A stretch of 64,000 bases of DNA, taken from contig JBHGNT010000012.1 in assembly GCA_043228905.1 (NCBI GenBank), positions 13,392,001 to 13,456,000 on the forward strand, given 5' to 3'. Under the pieces are notes generated by a model. It saw only the letters and a list, made by a program, of their open reading frames with translations. It did no database searches and was not told the origin of the DNA. This DNA comes from Azolla caroliniana (lineage: Eukaryota > Polypodiophyta). Position 1 is the stretch's first letter; each line of letters opens with the position of its first letter. The position numbers were made by a program, and so were the translations under genes. Shown piece by piece: positions 53,311 to 64,000 of this stretch.

Positions 53311-54232
53311 ACTTGTCGGTTCCATGGGCCCTCGTGAAGATGTTGGTAACCTACTGATCCGTTTGGACATACCGGAGTTCTACTTCACCACTGAGGACCC
53401 ACTCACGCACAAAGTGATAATGCACTTCTATGTGCGTTGTCCGAGCATGGAAAAGGGGGTTCTTGGCCAGCATCATGCTGATAATGTTGTTGCAGTAGAT
53501 CGGGATCGGCGTCGGTACTTTGATCTGAACCGTTGAAGCTAGATGGCTTCATAGGTGGCAACGGTAGTGCCCAGATATTCAGCCTCTGTGCTCCACAGAG
53601 CCACTGTCGGCTGCTTTTTTCTCCTCCACACTACCTAGAGAGAACATGTAACCAAAAGTGAACCGACGATCCATCACATCACCGGCCCAATCACCATACG
53701 TATATCCAACTAGCTTTTTGGTGATACGGTGTCCGTATAACAGTCCCCGGTCCTTAGTGCCGCTAACATACCTGAGTATCCGGTGCGTGCACTAAAGGTG
53801 GTCCACGGTTGGCTTTGGCATTAACTAACTTATCATCCCGACTAGATAGCTTATGTCGGGTCGGGTTATGGTTACGTATATGAGGCTTCCGACTATTTGT
53901 CGAAACCGTTTCTCATCTCAGGCCGGTTCGAAGTCTGGACGTAGCTTGAGGTTCTGGTCCAGGGGTGTCGAGATCGATCGGCTTGTTAGTCATGTCGAAC
54001 TTGTACAACATATTCAACACATAATGTCGCTGAGATAACAATATGTCATCGGGGGTATGGATCACTTCGATCCCGAGGAAGTAATGAAGGTCCCTCAGGT
54101 CCTTCATTACGAATGCATCCGATAGTTGGGACTTTCGACCGATTTCTTCAAGGTCGGGTCTGGTGATGACTAAATCATCCACGTATAACAAGATACATAC
54201 CAAACCTTTTAGACCTTTCCAGATGAACATTG
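53311..54232 (-). pseudogene. Copia F reverse transcriptase (3' part) and RNase H
   Basis: Read leftward from 54232: MFIWKGLKGLVCILLYVDDL (intact YVDD), DLRDLHYFLGIEVIHTPDD and LLSQRHYVLNMLYKFDM. RNase H follows with QPTVALWSTEAEYLG near 53620. The RNase H part has stops and frame changes. The first residues continue DSS from the segment at 54939 across the solo LTR. Confidence 0.78.
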
Positions 54233-54938
54233 TGTTAGGAAACATGTCCCTCCGGATGGGAAGTGAGAAGAACAGTGTCGATGAGCGCCGAGGCCGAAAC
54301 CAGATGTGGAGTACTCGGCTACGGAAGACACGATGAGAACCGGATGATGAGTACCCGGCAACGGAAGACCTGGTGAGAACCGGATGACATGTACCCGGCT
54401 ACGGAAGACCCGGTGAGAACCGGATGAGGAGTACCCGGAAACGGAAGACCCGGTGAGGAGTGCTCACCGGATGAAGGGACATATTCGTAAATATGTTTCT
54501 GAGAGTCCATCGGGGTTGTATTTGTAAATAGCCGAAAAGTCATATTAGTATAAATATGACTTAGGGCAAACTTTAGTTGAGTGTGTTGTTATTCTTGTTG
54601 GTGCAAGATTAGAGCACAACAGTGTATAGAGAGAGAGAGAGAGAGAAAGAGACGAAGAGTCTGTATCTCTGTTGTAACCGCCGCCTGTGGCGAAGACAGC
54701 AAGCTCGAGGTCGTTGCCTCGGTGCTCCACTATTGTACATTCCTATATAGTGATAGTTTGCAGTTTGTGGGCTGCCATGGTTTTTTCCCCGAGTTTGAGT
54801 TTTTTTCCACGTTAACATCCTGTGTACTCTTCTCTCCATTGTGTCGTGCGCTTCATTACCCGTTTTTTGTGCTTATGATTCTAGGCTCGGTTGTGGCCGA
54901 GCCTTGTTCATAGGGAGCGTGTAGTTCCTGTCACATTG
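54228..54938 (+). mobile_element. Solo LTR of C1-type copia, with CATTG target duplication
   Basis: A 701-bp LTR (54233-54933), TGTTAGGAAAC to CCTGTCA, has about four CCGG-type 40-bp units. CATTG at 54228-54232 and 54934-54938 is a perfect 5-bp duplication. It marks a C1-family insertion into copia F RT that later lost its interior by LTR-LTR recombination. Confidence 0.95.
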
Positions 54939-55035
54939 AAGAGTCCTACTTCGAGGCCGCTGACCCCATCTTACGCAACCAATGCGTGATCTTTGAATTC
55001 CAAGCTCGGGGGTAAAGTGACTTCTTGAATTGGCG
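54939..55035 (-). pseudogene. Copia F RT fragment between A3 and the solo LTR
   Basis: The minus strand reads RQFKKSLY, PRAWNSKITHWLRKMGS and SK, a stop, then DSS, which continues into MFIWKG at 54232. It corresponds to the KSLYGLKQ-PRAW region of copia RT, with GLKQ deleted. Confidence 0.75.
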
Positions 55036-55761
55036 ATATTAGAGATCTAGGTACTAAAGTAAGCTAATGATAGATAGAAAGGAGAGAGAGAAAGAAGGGT
55101 GCCGATCCACTCGACCACCCCCGAGGGAAGGGATTGAGATGGACTCAAGCCTCGATCGGCATCCCATACCACCGCTGTGGCGTCGAGTCGTACCTGGTGT
55201 TGGCGCGCTCGCTACAAGAGTTGACCCACCACAAGAGCAGAGTTTCGATGTAGTCAAAAGATAATCAAATGAGGGTAGCTAGGCCTCTTATTTATAGCGA
55301 TACCCAAGGCCCCTAGGCAAGTTCACACTTGACCTAATGGGTTGTCTCAATCCCTCACACTTATCCACGTCTATAGAATACTACGGTAAGGATAAACTAA
55401 TGATATATAGAAAGGAGAGAGAGAAAGAAGGGTGCCGATCCACTCGACCACCCCCGAGGGAAGGGATTGAGATGGACTCAAGCCTCGATCGGCATCCCAT
55501 ACCACCGTTGTGGCGTCAAGTCGTACCTGGTGTTGGCGCGCTCGCTACAAGAGTTGACCCACCACAAGAGCAGAGTTTCGATGTAGTCAAAAGATGATCA
55601 AATGAGGGTAGCTAGGCCTCTTATTTATAGCGATACCCAAGGCCCCTAGGCAAGTTCACACTTGACCTAATGGGTTGTCTCAATCCCTCACACTGATCCA
55701 CGTGTATAGAATACTACGGTAAATTCTCACCACAGGATATTAAATGGTCATGCCCGTAACA
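55036..55761 (-). repeat. Gypsy A3 3' LTR with internal tandem duplication
   Basis: The LTR matches 10418-10875 but is longer because about 333 bp (55061-55393) is repeated at 55394-55726, with a few differences. Both units have the TATA-like stretch near 55285 and 55630. Confidence 0.88.
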
Positions 55762-57307
55762 TACTCCCCTTCTTTGAAACATTGCACTCTTGCAATGGAA
55801 AGTTAGGGAAGTTTGTTCTTAGAGTATTCTCGCGTTCCCATGTGGCATCTTTGATAGATTTGTCCATCCATTTAATTTTAAATTCTCGGATTTCTTTAGT
55901 ACGTGACTTTTTTGTTTTAAGATCGAGAATTCTTTCTGGTACATGTGGTTTCGAAGATAAATCTTCAGAAGTAACCAGAGTTTCAGTTGTAACTGTGTTG
56001 TCGCCAGAACCTAGAAGTTCTTTTAGATGACTCACATGGAAGACTGGATGAATTCCACCACCATCGGGAAGAGCGAGACGATAGGCTGATGACCCAATGC
56101 GTTTGAGGGCTGTAAAAGGTCCACAAAACCGTGGGGCTAACTTAGCGCACTTACCCGTAGACAATGTCTTAGAATTGTGAGGTACACGGAAATATACCTT
56201 CTGTCCAAGGTTGAATACACGAGGTTGCCTATGATGCTCGGCATAAAAACGCGCTCTATCTTGAGCTGTTTTTATATTATCTCGTGCAATATGTAACATA
56301 TCTTGCATATCCCTAAGAAAGTTTTGCGTACTTCGCAACTGATCATGATGTATAATAACATCAATCAGGGCTCATGGCTGAAAAGCATATATCAACATAA
56401 AAGGACTATATCCCGTCGACGTATGCTTGGAGCTGTTATAAGCAAACTCCAAAATTGGGAGATAATGTTCCCATTTTGTTGGTTTTGCACCAACGTATGC
56501 TCGAAGCATGTCCTCAATAATTTGATTTACTCATTCTGTCTGTCCATCGGATTGAGGATAATCCGTGGAGCTCATGCTCAACGTAGTTTCTAACTTCTTA
56601 AAGACTTGCGTCCAGAAGTCACTAGTAAACTTTGGATCTCGATCACTCACGATATCCATCGATGACCCATAAAAACAAAATAATTCGTCAAAAAATTGGT
56701 AAGCCAATTCAGGAGCTATTACCGTGGTTTTAGTAGCAATAAAACTGGCTATTTTAGTTAGTCAATCAACGACAACCCAGATGGCATCATGACCTTTTTG
56801 GGTGCGAGGAAGGCTAACAATAAAATCCCTGGATATACTTTCCCACTTATTATTGGGAATGTCTAAGGGATGTAAAAGTCTTGCGGTTTTAAGTCGCTCG
56901 GCTTTGTTAACCTGACATTGGTGACATTTAGTCACATAGCTATGTATGTCAGGACGCATCTTAGGCCAATAAAATTGAGTGGAAATTAGAACGAGTGTAC
57001 GATGTATTCCAGGGTACCCTGTTGAGGGTGCATCATGGCATTCAAAAAGAATCCTCTTTTTGACCTCGGGTAAATCTGGAACACAAACCTTCCCATTACG
57101 GTAGAGCAAACCATTAGCAATGTGGAAGTATTCCTTCGAAGATGTGGTAGTGTCTGTTCCAGACTCAACTCTTGCCCAATATTTTGCAAAATAACTGTCA
57201 TCAGGATACTTTCCTCGAAGGTGATCATAAAGATCTGATGTTATTTCAGTGAAGCTAAGCATGTTAACTTCACGGGTGCGCCTTACTGCATCAGCGACAG
57301 TGTTCAT
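55748..57307 (-). pseudogene. Gypsy A3 integrase and chromodomain
   Basis: The zinc finger has FECHDAPS, YPGIHRTLVL and KCHQCQVNKAERL. The core has SRDFIVSLPRTQKGHD, DIVSDRDPKFTSDF and IIEDMLRAYVG. The GPY-like KLAPRFCGPFTALKRIG and the chromodomain ILDLKTKKSRTKEIREF with WMDKSIKDATWERE follow. Stops lie near 56530 and 56380 and between the core and 56761; the 55748-56338 stretch is open and ends inside the LTR. Confidence 0.85.
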
Positions 57308-58713
57308 GGAACCTTTACGATATGGTATGGAAAAATCAAAGTCCTAGATGAGATCAGCCCATCGTGCCTTACGACCTTTCAAGTCTTGTTGGTCACAAAA
57401 ATATTTCAAGGACTCGTGGTCCGTAGTTACCACAAAGCGATTTCCATCAAGATAATGGCGCCATGTTTTGAGCGCATGTATAACTGCAAATAATTCTTTT
57501 TCTTGAACGCTATACCGACATTGAGCAGAATCAAGTTTCTTACTCTCGAATGCTATTGGTTTACCATCTTGATACAAGATAGCACCTATAGCATAATTGC
57601 TTGCATCGGTTTCAACCTCAAAAGGTTTTGAAGGATCGGGTTAAAGAAGTGAAGGAGCCTTGCAAACCAGGTCTAGTGTAGCATTCCACACAATAGGTTT
57701 TGTAGACTTATGCGTTTGACCTTTTAAAATATCAGTAAACGGCGTCGTCAATTGGGAGTAATTACAAAGAGACTTTGGGAAAAACCTGACAAAACCAAGG
57801 AATGATCGAACTTCTCCAATATTCCGAAGAGTGGGCCAAAGCTTGATTTTCTCAATGCGAGAAGGATCAATTTCAGCTCCTTGTTCGGTTATGAGATGTC
57901 CTTAGCAATGTGGAAGTGTTCCTTCGAGGATCTGGTGGTGTCTGTTCCAAACTCAACTCTTGCCCAGTATTTTGCGAAATAACTGTCATCAGGATACTTT
58001 CCTCGAAGGTGATCATAAAGATCTGATGTTATTTCAGTGAAGCTAAGCATGTTAACTTCATGGATGCGACTTAGTGCATCAGCAACAGTGTTCATGGAAC
58101 CTTTACGATATCATATGGAAAAATCAAAGTCTTGGATGAGATCAGCCCATCGTGCCTTATGACCTTTCAAGTCTTGTTGGTCACAAAAATATTTCAAGGA
58201 CTCGTGGTCCGTAGTTACCACAAAGCAATTTCCATAAAGATAATGGCGCCATGTTTTGAGCGCATGTATAACTGCAAATAATTCCTTTTCTTGAACGGTA
58301 TACCGACATTGAGCAGAATCAAGTTTCTTACTCTCGAATGCTATTGGTTTACCATCTTGATATAAGACAACACCTATAGCATAATTGCTTGCATCGGTTT
58401 CAACCTCAAAAGGTTTTGAAGGATCAGGTAAAAGAAGTGAAGGAGCCTTGCAAACCAGGTCCTTGAGGTCCTTAAAGGCGAGGTCTAGTGTAGCATTCCA
58501 CACAATAGGTTTTGTAGACTTATGCGTTTTACCTTTTAAAAGATCAGTAAAGCGCATCGTCAATTGGGAGTAATTACGAAGAGACTTTCGCAAAAACCCG
58601 ACAAAACCAAGGAATGATCAAACTTCTCGAATATTCCGAAGAGTGGGCCAAAGCTTGATTTTCTCAATGCGAGAAGGATCAATTTCAACTCCTCGTTCAG
58701 TTATGAGATGTCC
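57114..58713 (-). repeat. Tandem duplication containing RNase H in gypsy A3
   Basis: Segments 57114-57901 (788 bp) and 57902-58713 (812 bp) are direct copies. The left copy lacks 24 bases corresponding to about 58457-58480. The junction joins RT text GAGATGTCC to TTAGCAATG. Confidence 0.88.
57344..58593 (-). pseudogene. Gypsy A3 RNase H, two copies
   Basis: The right copy (58111-58593) is open with FEVETDASNYAIGVVLY, VQEKELFAVIHALKTWRHY and VTTDHESLKYFCDQQ, keeping the acidic residues. The left copy repeats it with a stop at 57642 and the start disrupted. Between them the connection domain (57889-58095) is duplicated too. Confidence 0.82.
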
Positions 58714-59764
58714 TATATAAGTAATTGATTTCTTGAAGAACTCACATTTTGAGATCTTCGCATAAAACTGTTTGTCACGCAATGTTTGTAAAACAAAGCG
58801 GACATGTCTAGCATGTTCTTTTAATGTACGGCTATAAACTAAAATATCATCCAAGAAAATAACGACAAATTTTCCAAGTTGTTATCGGAAAATGTCATTC
58901 ATTTCTTGTTGAAAAGTAGCCGGAGCATGGGTCAAACCAAAAGGCATAACCAAGAACTCGTAATGGCCATAGCGCATACGAAATGTCGTTTTAGGAACAT
59001 CATCCTCACTTATTCGTATTTGATGGTAGCTAGTACGGAGATCAAGTTTCGTAAAATACCGAGCTCCCTGGAGACGGTCAATTAGATCGTCAGTCTGGGG
59101 CAATGGGTACGAATTCTTGATCGTCAGTTTATTCAAGCGTCGGTAATTAATACACATACGCCATGTGCCCTCTTTCTTTTTAACCAAGAGAACTGGTGCA
59201 CCCCATGGAGATTTACTATAACGTATATAAGCCATTCGTAAATAGTCCTTGAGTTGCTTAGATACCTCATCCTCTTCGGATCGACTTAAGCGATAAGGAG
59301 GTATATTTATTGGTGCAACACCAGGCACAATATATATGCGATGGTCTATATTACGTTTAGGAGGTAAGCCATCAGGTAGTTCACTTGGAAAAACATCATG
59401 AAAATCATTTAAGATTTCATCAAGTTGTTGTTGTTCAAAATATGTTAATTGAACCGGGACATTATCGATATTGTAAACGTGAATGTCCGGATCAAGTACA
59501 CAATAAAATAACGTAGAACAAGACAACTCGGATATTGTTTTTTTACACATTGAATAAAATGCGTACAATCGTTCAGTATAAAAGAAATGGAATGACGAAC
59601 CCAATCAATAAATAAAGAAGAGTTTTTATTATAAAACCAGGGATAACCCAGTATTGTACTCTTCCATCAGTCAAGTGCACCGTGTAGGTGTGATCACTTT
59701 CGGTGGGTTGGATTCCCCATATCTGAACCAAAGGATCATTCACAAAATTGTGTGAGCTTCCCAA
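58618..59764 (-). pseudogene. Gypsy A3 protease remnant and reverse transcriptase
   Basis: Protease is reduced to GSSHNFVNDPLVQIWG and is deleted after VQYW. RT is well kept: [49 protein letters not shown] and [22 protein letters not shown] near 58884 interrupts it before FLDD. Confidence 0.83.
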
Positions 59765-60585
59765 ATCAAATAAAAATTGTACGGGAGATCCACTGATATA
59801 CCCGTTTGCACGTAGTAATCATTGGGACCCAATACATAGTGAGGGAGAGAACATTGACAATTACTTAAATGATGTGTATAGACCTGAAGGACATTAGGAA
59901 TCTTACCTTTATGGTCTACAGCTTTAGCTTTGTTGTCATGCTCTTTCCGTTGGAGCTTTCGACATTGATCTTTTGTATGACCCTTCTTTTTGAAGAATAC
60001 GCAAAAAGGATGTTGTCTCTTACAATCGCGATCCATGAATTTGTTGGGTGTCTTGCATTTCCCAACAAATTGCGACTGCTTAGTCCCGGGCGCTTCGTTG
60101 GGTTTGTTGTGGTCCTTCTTCGAAGTGCGTTGATAGCGAAGAACTATTTCAACGGCCTCTTCGAAGGATTTTTTATCCTTATCGTGCACTATATAGTGAT
60201 AGTCCGAATTGGGGATGCCATTGACAAAACAAGCTATCAACCAATTGTCCCCTTCTAGACCCGATTTATGGATTTGGGTTCTAGCATGGTGAACATAGTC
60301 TTCTAGCGAGGAAAATTTCCTGCTAGAGAGGTTCATTAAATCTTGTGCTGCCTCGGTTTGAGAGGGAGGTTGCAGAAATTGGCCCTTAAAAACCGTGACA
60401 AAATTTGTCCAGGTATCGGGCAATTTCCCCATAGTACGGAGCCCATGCCACCAGGCGGTGGCCTTACCCCCGAGTTCTTGGCCGACATATGCAATCTTCG
60501 TACTATCTGGCATGGGATAGAGCTCAAAATGAGACTCCCATCGTCCCAGCCATGTACAGATTGCTTCTTCGGTTCTTTCCTTTTT
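59740..60585 (-). pseudogene. Gypsy A3 gag, N-terminus deleted
   Basis: Starts mid-capsid at KKERTEEAICTWLGRWESHF, fused to the 5' LTR remnant. It continues through HARTQIHKSGLEGDNW and SFEEAVEIVLRYQRTSK to a knuckle CVFFKKKGHTKDQC, in which the second Cys is Phe. The frame is open to 59740. Confidence 0.82.
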
Positions 60586-60628
60586 TAAATGGTCATACAC
60601 GTGATATTAAATGGTCATGCCTGTAACA

Positions 60629-62252
60629 AGCAAACTGCCGACTTGTTCATCTGCGACTGAAAACCAAGGGGTTGGATCATGTAGACTTGTTCTTCAAGGT
60701 CAACTTGAAGAAGCACATTCTGTGTCCTCGGTTCCTTGCCGAGCCTCCACTGCTCGCCGGCTCTTCATCTGACTGGTCATTCCAACTCAGTCACCCATTC
60801 GGCTGACTTAGCCGGAATGAGATTGGACTCTCGTCCAGAGTGCCAAATCCTTCCTCATCTTTTGCCTGGATCGTTTTGGGCTCATTGGCCTCATCCTCCG
60901 GAATCGAGTCGGAGTCGGGGGTCGGAGTCGACAGAGAGTACCAGGATGCTGATTCGTCAAACTCGACATCTTAGCATACTCGTACTTGCTTTGTCCGGGG
61001 GTTGCAGGACTTGTACCCCTTCTATTCATGAGAGTAGCCGACTAGAATGCACTTGTCCAACATTGGGTCCAGCTTCCTCCACTTCTCATCCGGCACATGC
61101 ACATAGGCAATGCTACCGAATATCCTAAGGTGCCTTAAATTCGGTTTCCGTACGATATATAGCTCGTGCGCTGACACCTTATCCCTGATCCGGTTTTGGA
61201 TGTAGACAGTCGTCTAGACCACCTCAAACCAGTAGAACTTAGGCATGCTTTTCTCTTCCAGCATTAGCCGTGCCGCATCCACAATCTACCGATTCTTCCT
61301 TTCGGCCACACCGTTTTGTTCCAGTGTGTATCTGGAGCTAAATTCTCTCCGAATTCCTTTTTGTTGCAGATAACTATTGAATTGGCCATCTGACCGCAGG
61401 CACTTGATCTTCCTCTCCATTTCCCGTTCGACAAGACTTTGCAGATTCCGGAAACAATCGAAGACTTTGGTTTTCTTCTCTAGAGATAGATCCATGTGTG
61501 CCGATTGTAGTCGTCGATGAAGGAGACACAATATCGGCCCACACCAAGACTAACGTTCTGTGCTGGTCCTCATACATCCGAATGTATCAAGTCGAGTTTG
61601 TTATGGCTCCGATTTCTTTTGGTGGGGAACGGAAGCTAGTGTTACTTCCCGAGTTGGCTGGCTTCAAATTTTGGGGCCTTTCGGCTACTGAATTTTGACA
61701 TTCCGAAAAAAACCTGTTTCGATTTTAGGTCTTCAAGCCTCTGATAGTTGATGTGGTCGATCGGCTTGTGCCACAAGTCGATATCTTACTCGACTTTCTA
61801 TTCTTTTGCGAACAAGATGGTGCCTACGTCATTGGTGTCGAGGATGAACATCCTCCCATCTTGACGCCATTGTGCGAGGATCTGGCCTTCTTCCTTGATG
61901 AAGCACCCAAGGTGCGTGAACCACACTTGCATCCCCTAGTCGGCGAACTGTCCGACCGACACTAGGTTCTTCGTAATTGTTGGAACATGTAAAACATTCA
62001 TCAACTTTCCCTTTTGTCCAACATGACTTAAATGGACTTCTCCGACATGCACTATCGAGTGAGTGTCATCTCTGGTTTCAAAAACTCCCAGTTGCCCTAG
62101 TTTTTCCAGATATGAGAACCACTCCTTGTGGCTTGTCATGTGGTTAGACGCTTCGAAGTCAACGTACCACACTTCCTCTGATCTGGAAGTGGTCTTCTTC
62201 ATCAAGCTCGCCTTGTGCTTCAGCACGAAGGTTAGCCCTTTTCCAGTCTTAC
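60629..62252 (-). pseudogene. Copia F protease, integrase and early RT, broken
   Basis: Read leftward: protease VWYVDFEASNHMTSHKEWF (DSGAS changed to DFEAS) and MNVLHVPTITKNLVSVGQF at 62226-61936. Integrase has YCVSFIDDYNRHTWIYL, IKCLRSDGQFNSYLQQKG (the GGE of GGEF deleted) and NGVAERKNR at 61577-61286. The C-terminus has IAYVHVPDEKWRKLDPM and FDESASWYS. RT begins with VDLEEQVYMIQPLGF at about 60700. Many stops separate these pieces. Confidence 0.8.
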
Positions 62253-62708
62253 TGTTACGGGCATGACCATATAATATCCCGTGGTAAGAATTTACCGTAG
62301 TATTCTATACACGTGGATAAGTGTGAGGGTTAAACGAGAGTGTAAAGAAGGGGAGGATTACTTTTAATCCTCGGGATTGAGACAACCCATTAGGTCAAGT
62401 GTGAACTTGCCTGGGGGCCTTGGGTATCGCTATAAATAAGAGGCCTAGCTACCCTCATTTGATCATCTTTTGACTACATCGAGACTCTGCTCGTGTGGTG
62501 GGTCAACTCTTGTAGCGAGCGCGCCAGCACCAGGTACGACTCGACACCACGGCGGTGGTATGGGACGCCGATCGAGGCTCGAGTCCGTCTTGATCCCTTC
62601 GCTCGGGGGTGGTTGGGTGGATCGGCACCCTTCTTTCTCTTTCTCCTTTCTATCTTTCATTTCTTTATCCTTATCTTAAGCTTACTTTAGTACTTAGATC
62701 TCTAATAT
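62253..62708 (+). repeat. Gypsy A5 5' LTR
   Basis: Runs TGTTACGGGC to CTCTAATAT with TATA-like GCTATAAATAAGAGGCC near 62429. It is about 456 bp. Confidence 0.9.
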
Positions 62709-62709
62709 T

Positions 62710-62719
62710 TGGTATCAGA
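62710..62719 (+). promoter_or_regulatory. Primer binding site of gypsy A5
   Basis: TGGTATCAGA matches the initiator-methionine tRNA 3' end, one base after the LTR. Confidence 0.85.
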
Positions 62720-64000
62720 TTTTTGTACTAATGTTTCTTTGTTTTTCATTTGTCTTTTGATTGATGCTGATCGATCGTTGTGCGGTTGGCCTTGATCCAG
62801 ACAACGATCAACAAAGAACTTCGGTAACTCTTTCCATAATTTTTCTTTCTATTCTCTCTTCTCCCATCTAATCATGTGTTTAGTTTATATGTAATTTTTT
62901 TCTTTAAGTCAATGATGTTGTAGTGGTCTTTAATTGATTATCTAAAACGTTTACATATGTGCACGAGGTCAATACCTCGTTTGACATATTAATAATATGT
63001 GATGAGTGTCGTATGCGTACGAGGTTAATACCTCAATTACGTATTACGTTCACGAACATATGTTACGTTTGCGTATGAGTTGTTGATTTGTTGTAAACGA
63101 TATGCGATTGGTCTCGTATGCGTAAGAGGTCAATACCTCAATTGCGTATTACGATGATCTCTTATTTGTGGATGTTTCGTGTGCATAGAGGTATATACCT
63201 CGATTACGTATCTCGATCACATCATTTGTGGCTATTTAATATAACGATATGTTTAATATAGGCATATGTGGTCACATATATACGTATTTGATCGTATATA
63301 TGTGAAAAGTAAACATATGTGTATATTCGTTATTACGTGATTATGTCGAAAGTTGTCCTAGTCGGGAAAAGGATGTTGGTGGCCGTCCTCACATTTTTGT
63401 GAGAATGGCGTTGTCACCATCCCTTTTTTCAACAATTTTTTATTGTTGATAACCCCATTGATGACCTCGATTTCGTTACGTAAAGAAACGCCAATAGCCA
63501 TAATGATGTTGAGTACGTAGGGCTTGACCCACTTCAAGTGAGGTCGCTCCAATGACGCACGTATCCAACATCCCTCCCTCGTTACATGGATACGATGCCA
63601 CCATGAGCTCGTTCTTACGAGAGGCATTCGTAATGACGTGACCATGTGATGGCCCACGTGAGCCTACTACGAAACGAGGGCTCATTTGGCTTGACCATTA
63701 GGTTGCACTTTGGCGTATGCCATCGTAATTACGAGACTTGAGGTTAGGTAACGTACCAACATAGTTTTGGTAAATGAGGGCGAAATAAGGACCCTTGACA
63801 TATATGTTCTTTGAAAAAAAACATATATGATCTCACATATCTCTTATACGCATCAAACATTAAGCATTCGAGAAGAGCAACTTACTTGGTTGGCTCAAGT
63901 GTTTAATGTATTTGTTCTCGAGGTCTCGAGTTCAAATATGACCAAGACCATACAACATCCTTGATACATATGACTATAACACATGTTTAGACTTAAGGTC
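62720..64000 (+). other. Gypsy A5 leader with repeated palindromes
   Basis: No gene is seen. Palindromes of the form GAGGT-NNNN-ACCTC lie at 62965, 63021, 63126 and 63188, each followed by similar TTACGTATTACG text. The hairpin at 63799-63829 and the tRNA-like patch at 63889-63945 match A1 and A2. Confidence 0.7.

Larger units (their letters stand above)
55036..60628 (-). mobile_element. Gypsy A3, family-A element inserted in copia F
   Basis: The 3' LTR (55036-55761) is nearly complete, but only about 43 bases of the 5' LTR remain (60586-60628), fused to mid-gag. The coding order is gag, protease, RT, RNase H (twice), integrase and chromodomain. Bases just outside (TGGCG left, AGCAA right) do not form a target duplication. 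Confidence 0.88.
52656..62252 (-). mobile_element. Copia F, old Tnt1-like element broken into three parts
   Basis: Reading leftward, 62252-60629 holds protease to early RT, 55035-54939 holds the middle of RT, and 54232-52656 holds the catalytic RT, RNase H and the 3' region. Gypsy A3 separates the first two parts and a solo LTR separates the last two. The gag end is replaced by the 5' LTR of A5. It is the oldest layer of this nest. Confidence 0.82.
62253..64000 (+). mobile_element. Gypsy A5, 5' LTR and leader, running off the window
   Basis: A complete 5' LTR (62253-62708) matches the A1 3' LTR and is followed by a primer site and about 1.28 kb of leader. Gag should begin roughly 370 bases beyond the window by comparison with A1. 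It interrupts the 5' part of copia F. Confidence 0.88.

Noticed and set aside
52994-53337. Gene on either strand (Pro/Ser-rich plus frame, Arg/Glu-rich minus frame)
   Set aside because: Low-complexity sequence next to the copia F purine tract; no domain, and overlapping frames on both strands.

Overview
The window is plant nuclear DNA made almost entirely of nested transposable elements. The plant origin rests on three things: Ty1/copia and Ty3/gypsy elements with the initiator-methionine-tRNA primer site TGGTATCAGAGC typical of plant LTR retrotransposons, a plant-style FCP1/NIF domain, and GT-AG introns with AT-rich interiors. I cannot name the species. A non-seed land plant or streptophyte alga is possible but is only an impression. 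I found no rRNA, CRISPR or prokaryotic feature and no convincing stand-alone host gene.

Left nest (1-30580). Gypsy family A copy A1 (chromodomain type, + strand) runs from the left edge to its 3' LTR at 10418-10875. It is interrupted by copia element C1 (3437-9144). Gypsy family B copy B1 (minus strand) is spread over 12726-30344. It is broken by three insertions: a deleted gypsy, E (11181-12725), at its 3' side; copia D (12994-18629, TSD CTTCC); and copia C2 (23406-30084, TSD GGATT). C2 is the youngest element, with nearly identical 791-bp LTRs and long open frames.

Centre (30581-41728). I read this as one 11.1-kb DNA transposon: 25-bp terminal inverted repeats with one mismatch, flanked by AAAT. 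It holds two convergent spliced genes. The rightward gene joins a coiled coil, a RING-H2-like zinc site and a plant FCP1/NIF-like phosphatase domain with altered catalytic residues. The leftward gene encodes a DDE-type transposase of about 863 residues with a helix-turn-helix and Cys-rich region. Each gene has a large intron filled with about 20-bp units built on the palindrome TAGCTAATTAGCTA. The same palindrome lies just inside both termini, and a related one is repeated in the LTRs of copia D.

Right nest (41729-64000). It holds a copia LTR fragment, gypsy A2 (minus), gypsy B2 (+, itself carrying a 425-bp insert with an 8-bp direct repeat), a copia LTR scrap, gypsy fragment A4, and an old minus-strand copia F. 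F was split by gypsy A3 and by a solo C1-type LTR with TSD CATTG. The 5' LTR and leader of gypsy A5 run off the right edge; the left edge of the window starts inside the same leader of A1.

Most retroelement reading frames are broken by stops, frameshifts and duplications. Only C2, and probably the central transposon, look recently active. The relative ages come from who interrupts whom: F is older than A3 and the solo LTR, B1 is older than D and C2, and A1 is older than C1.
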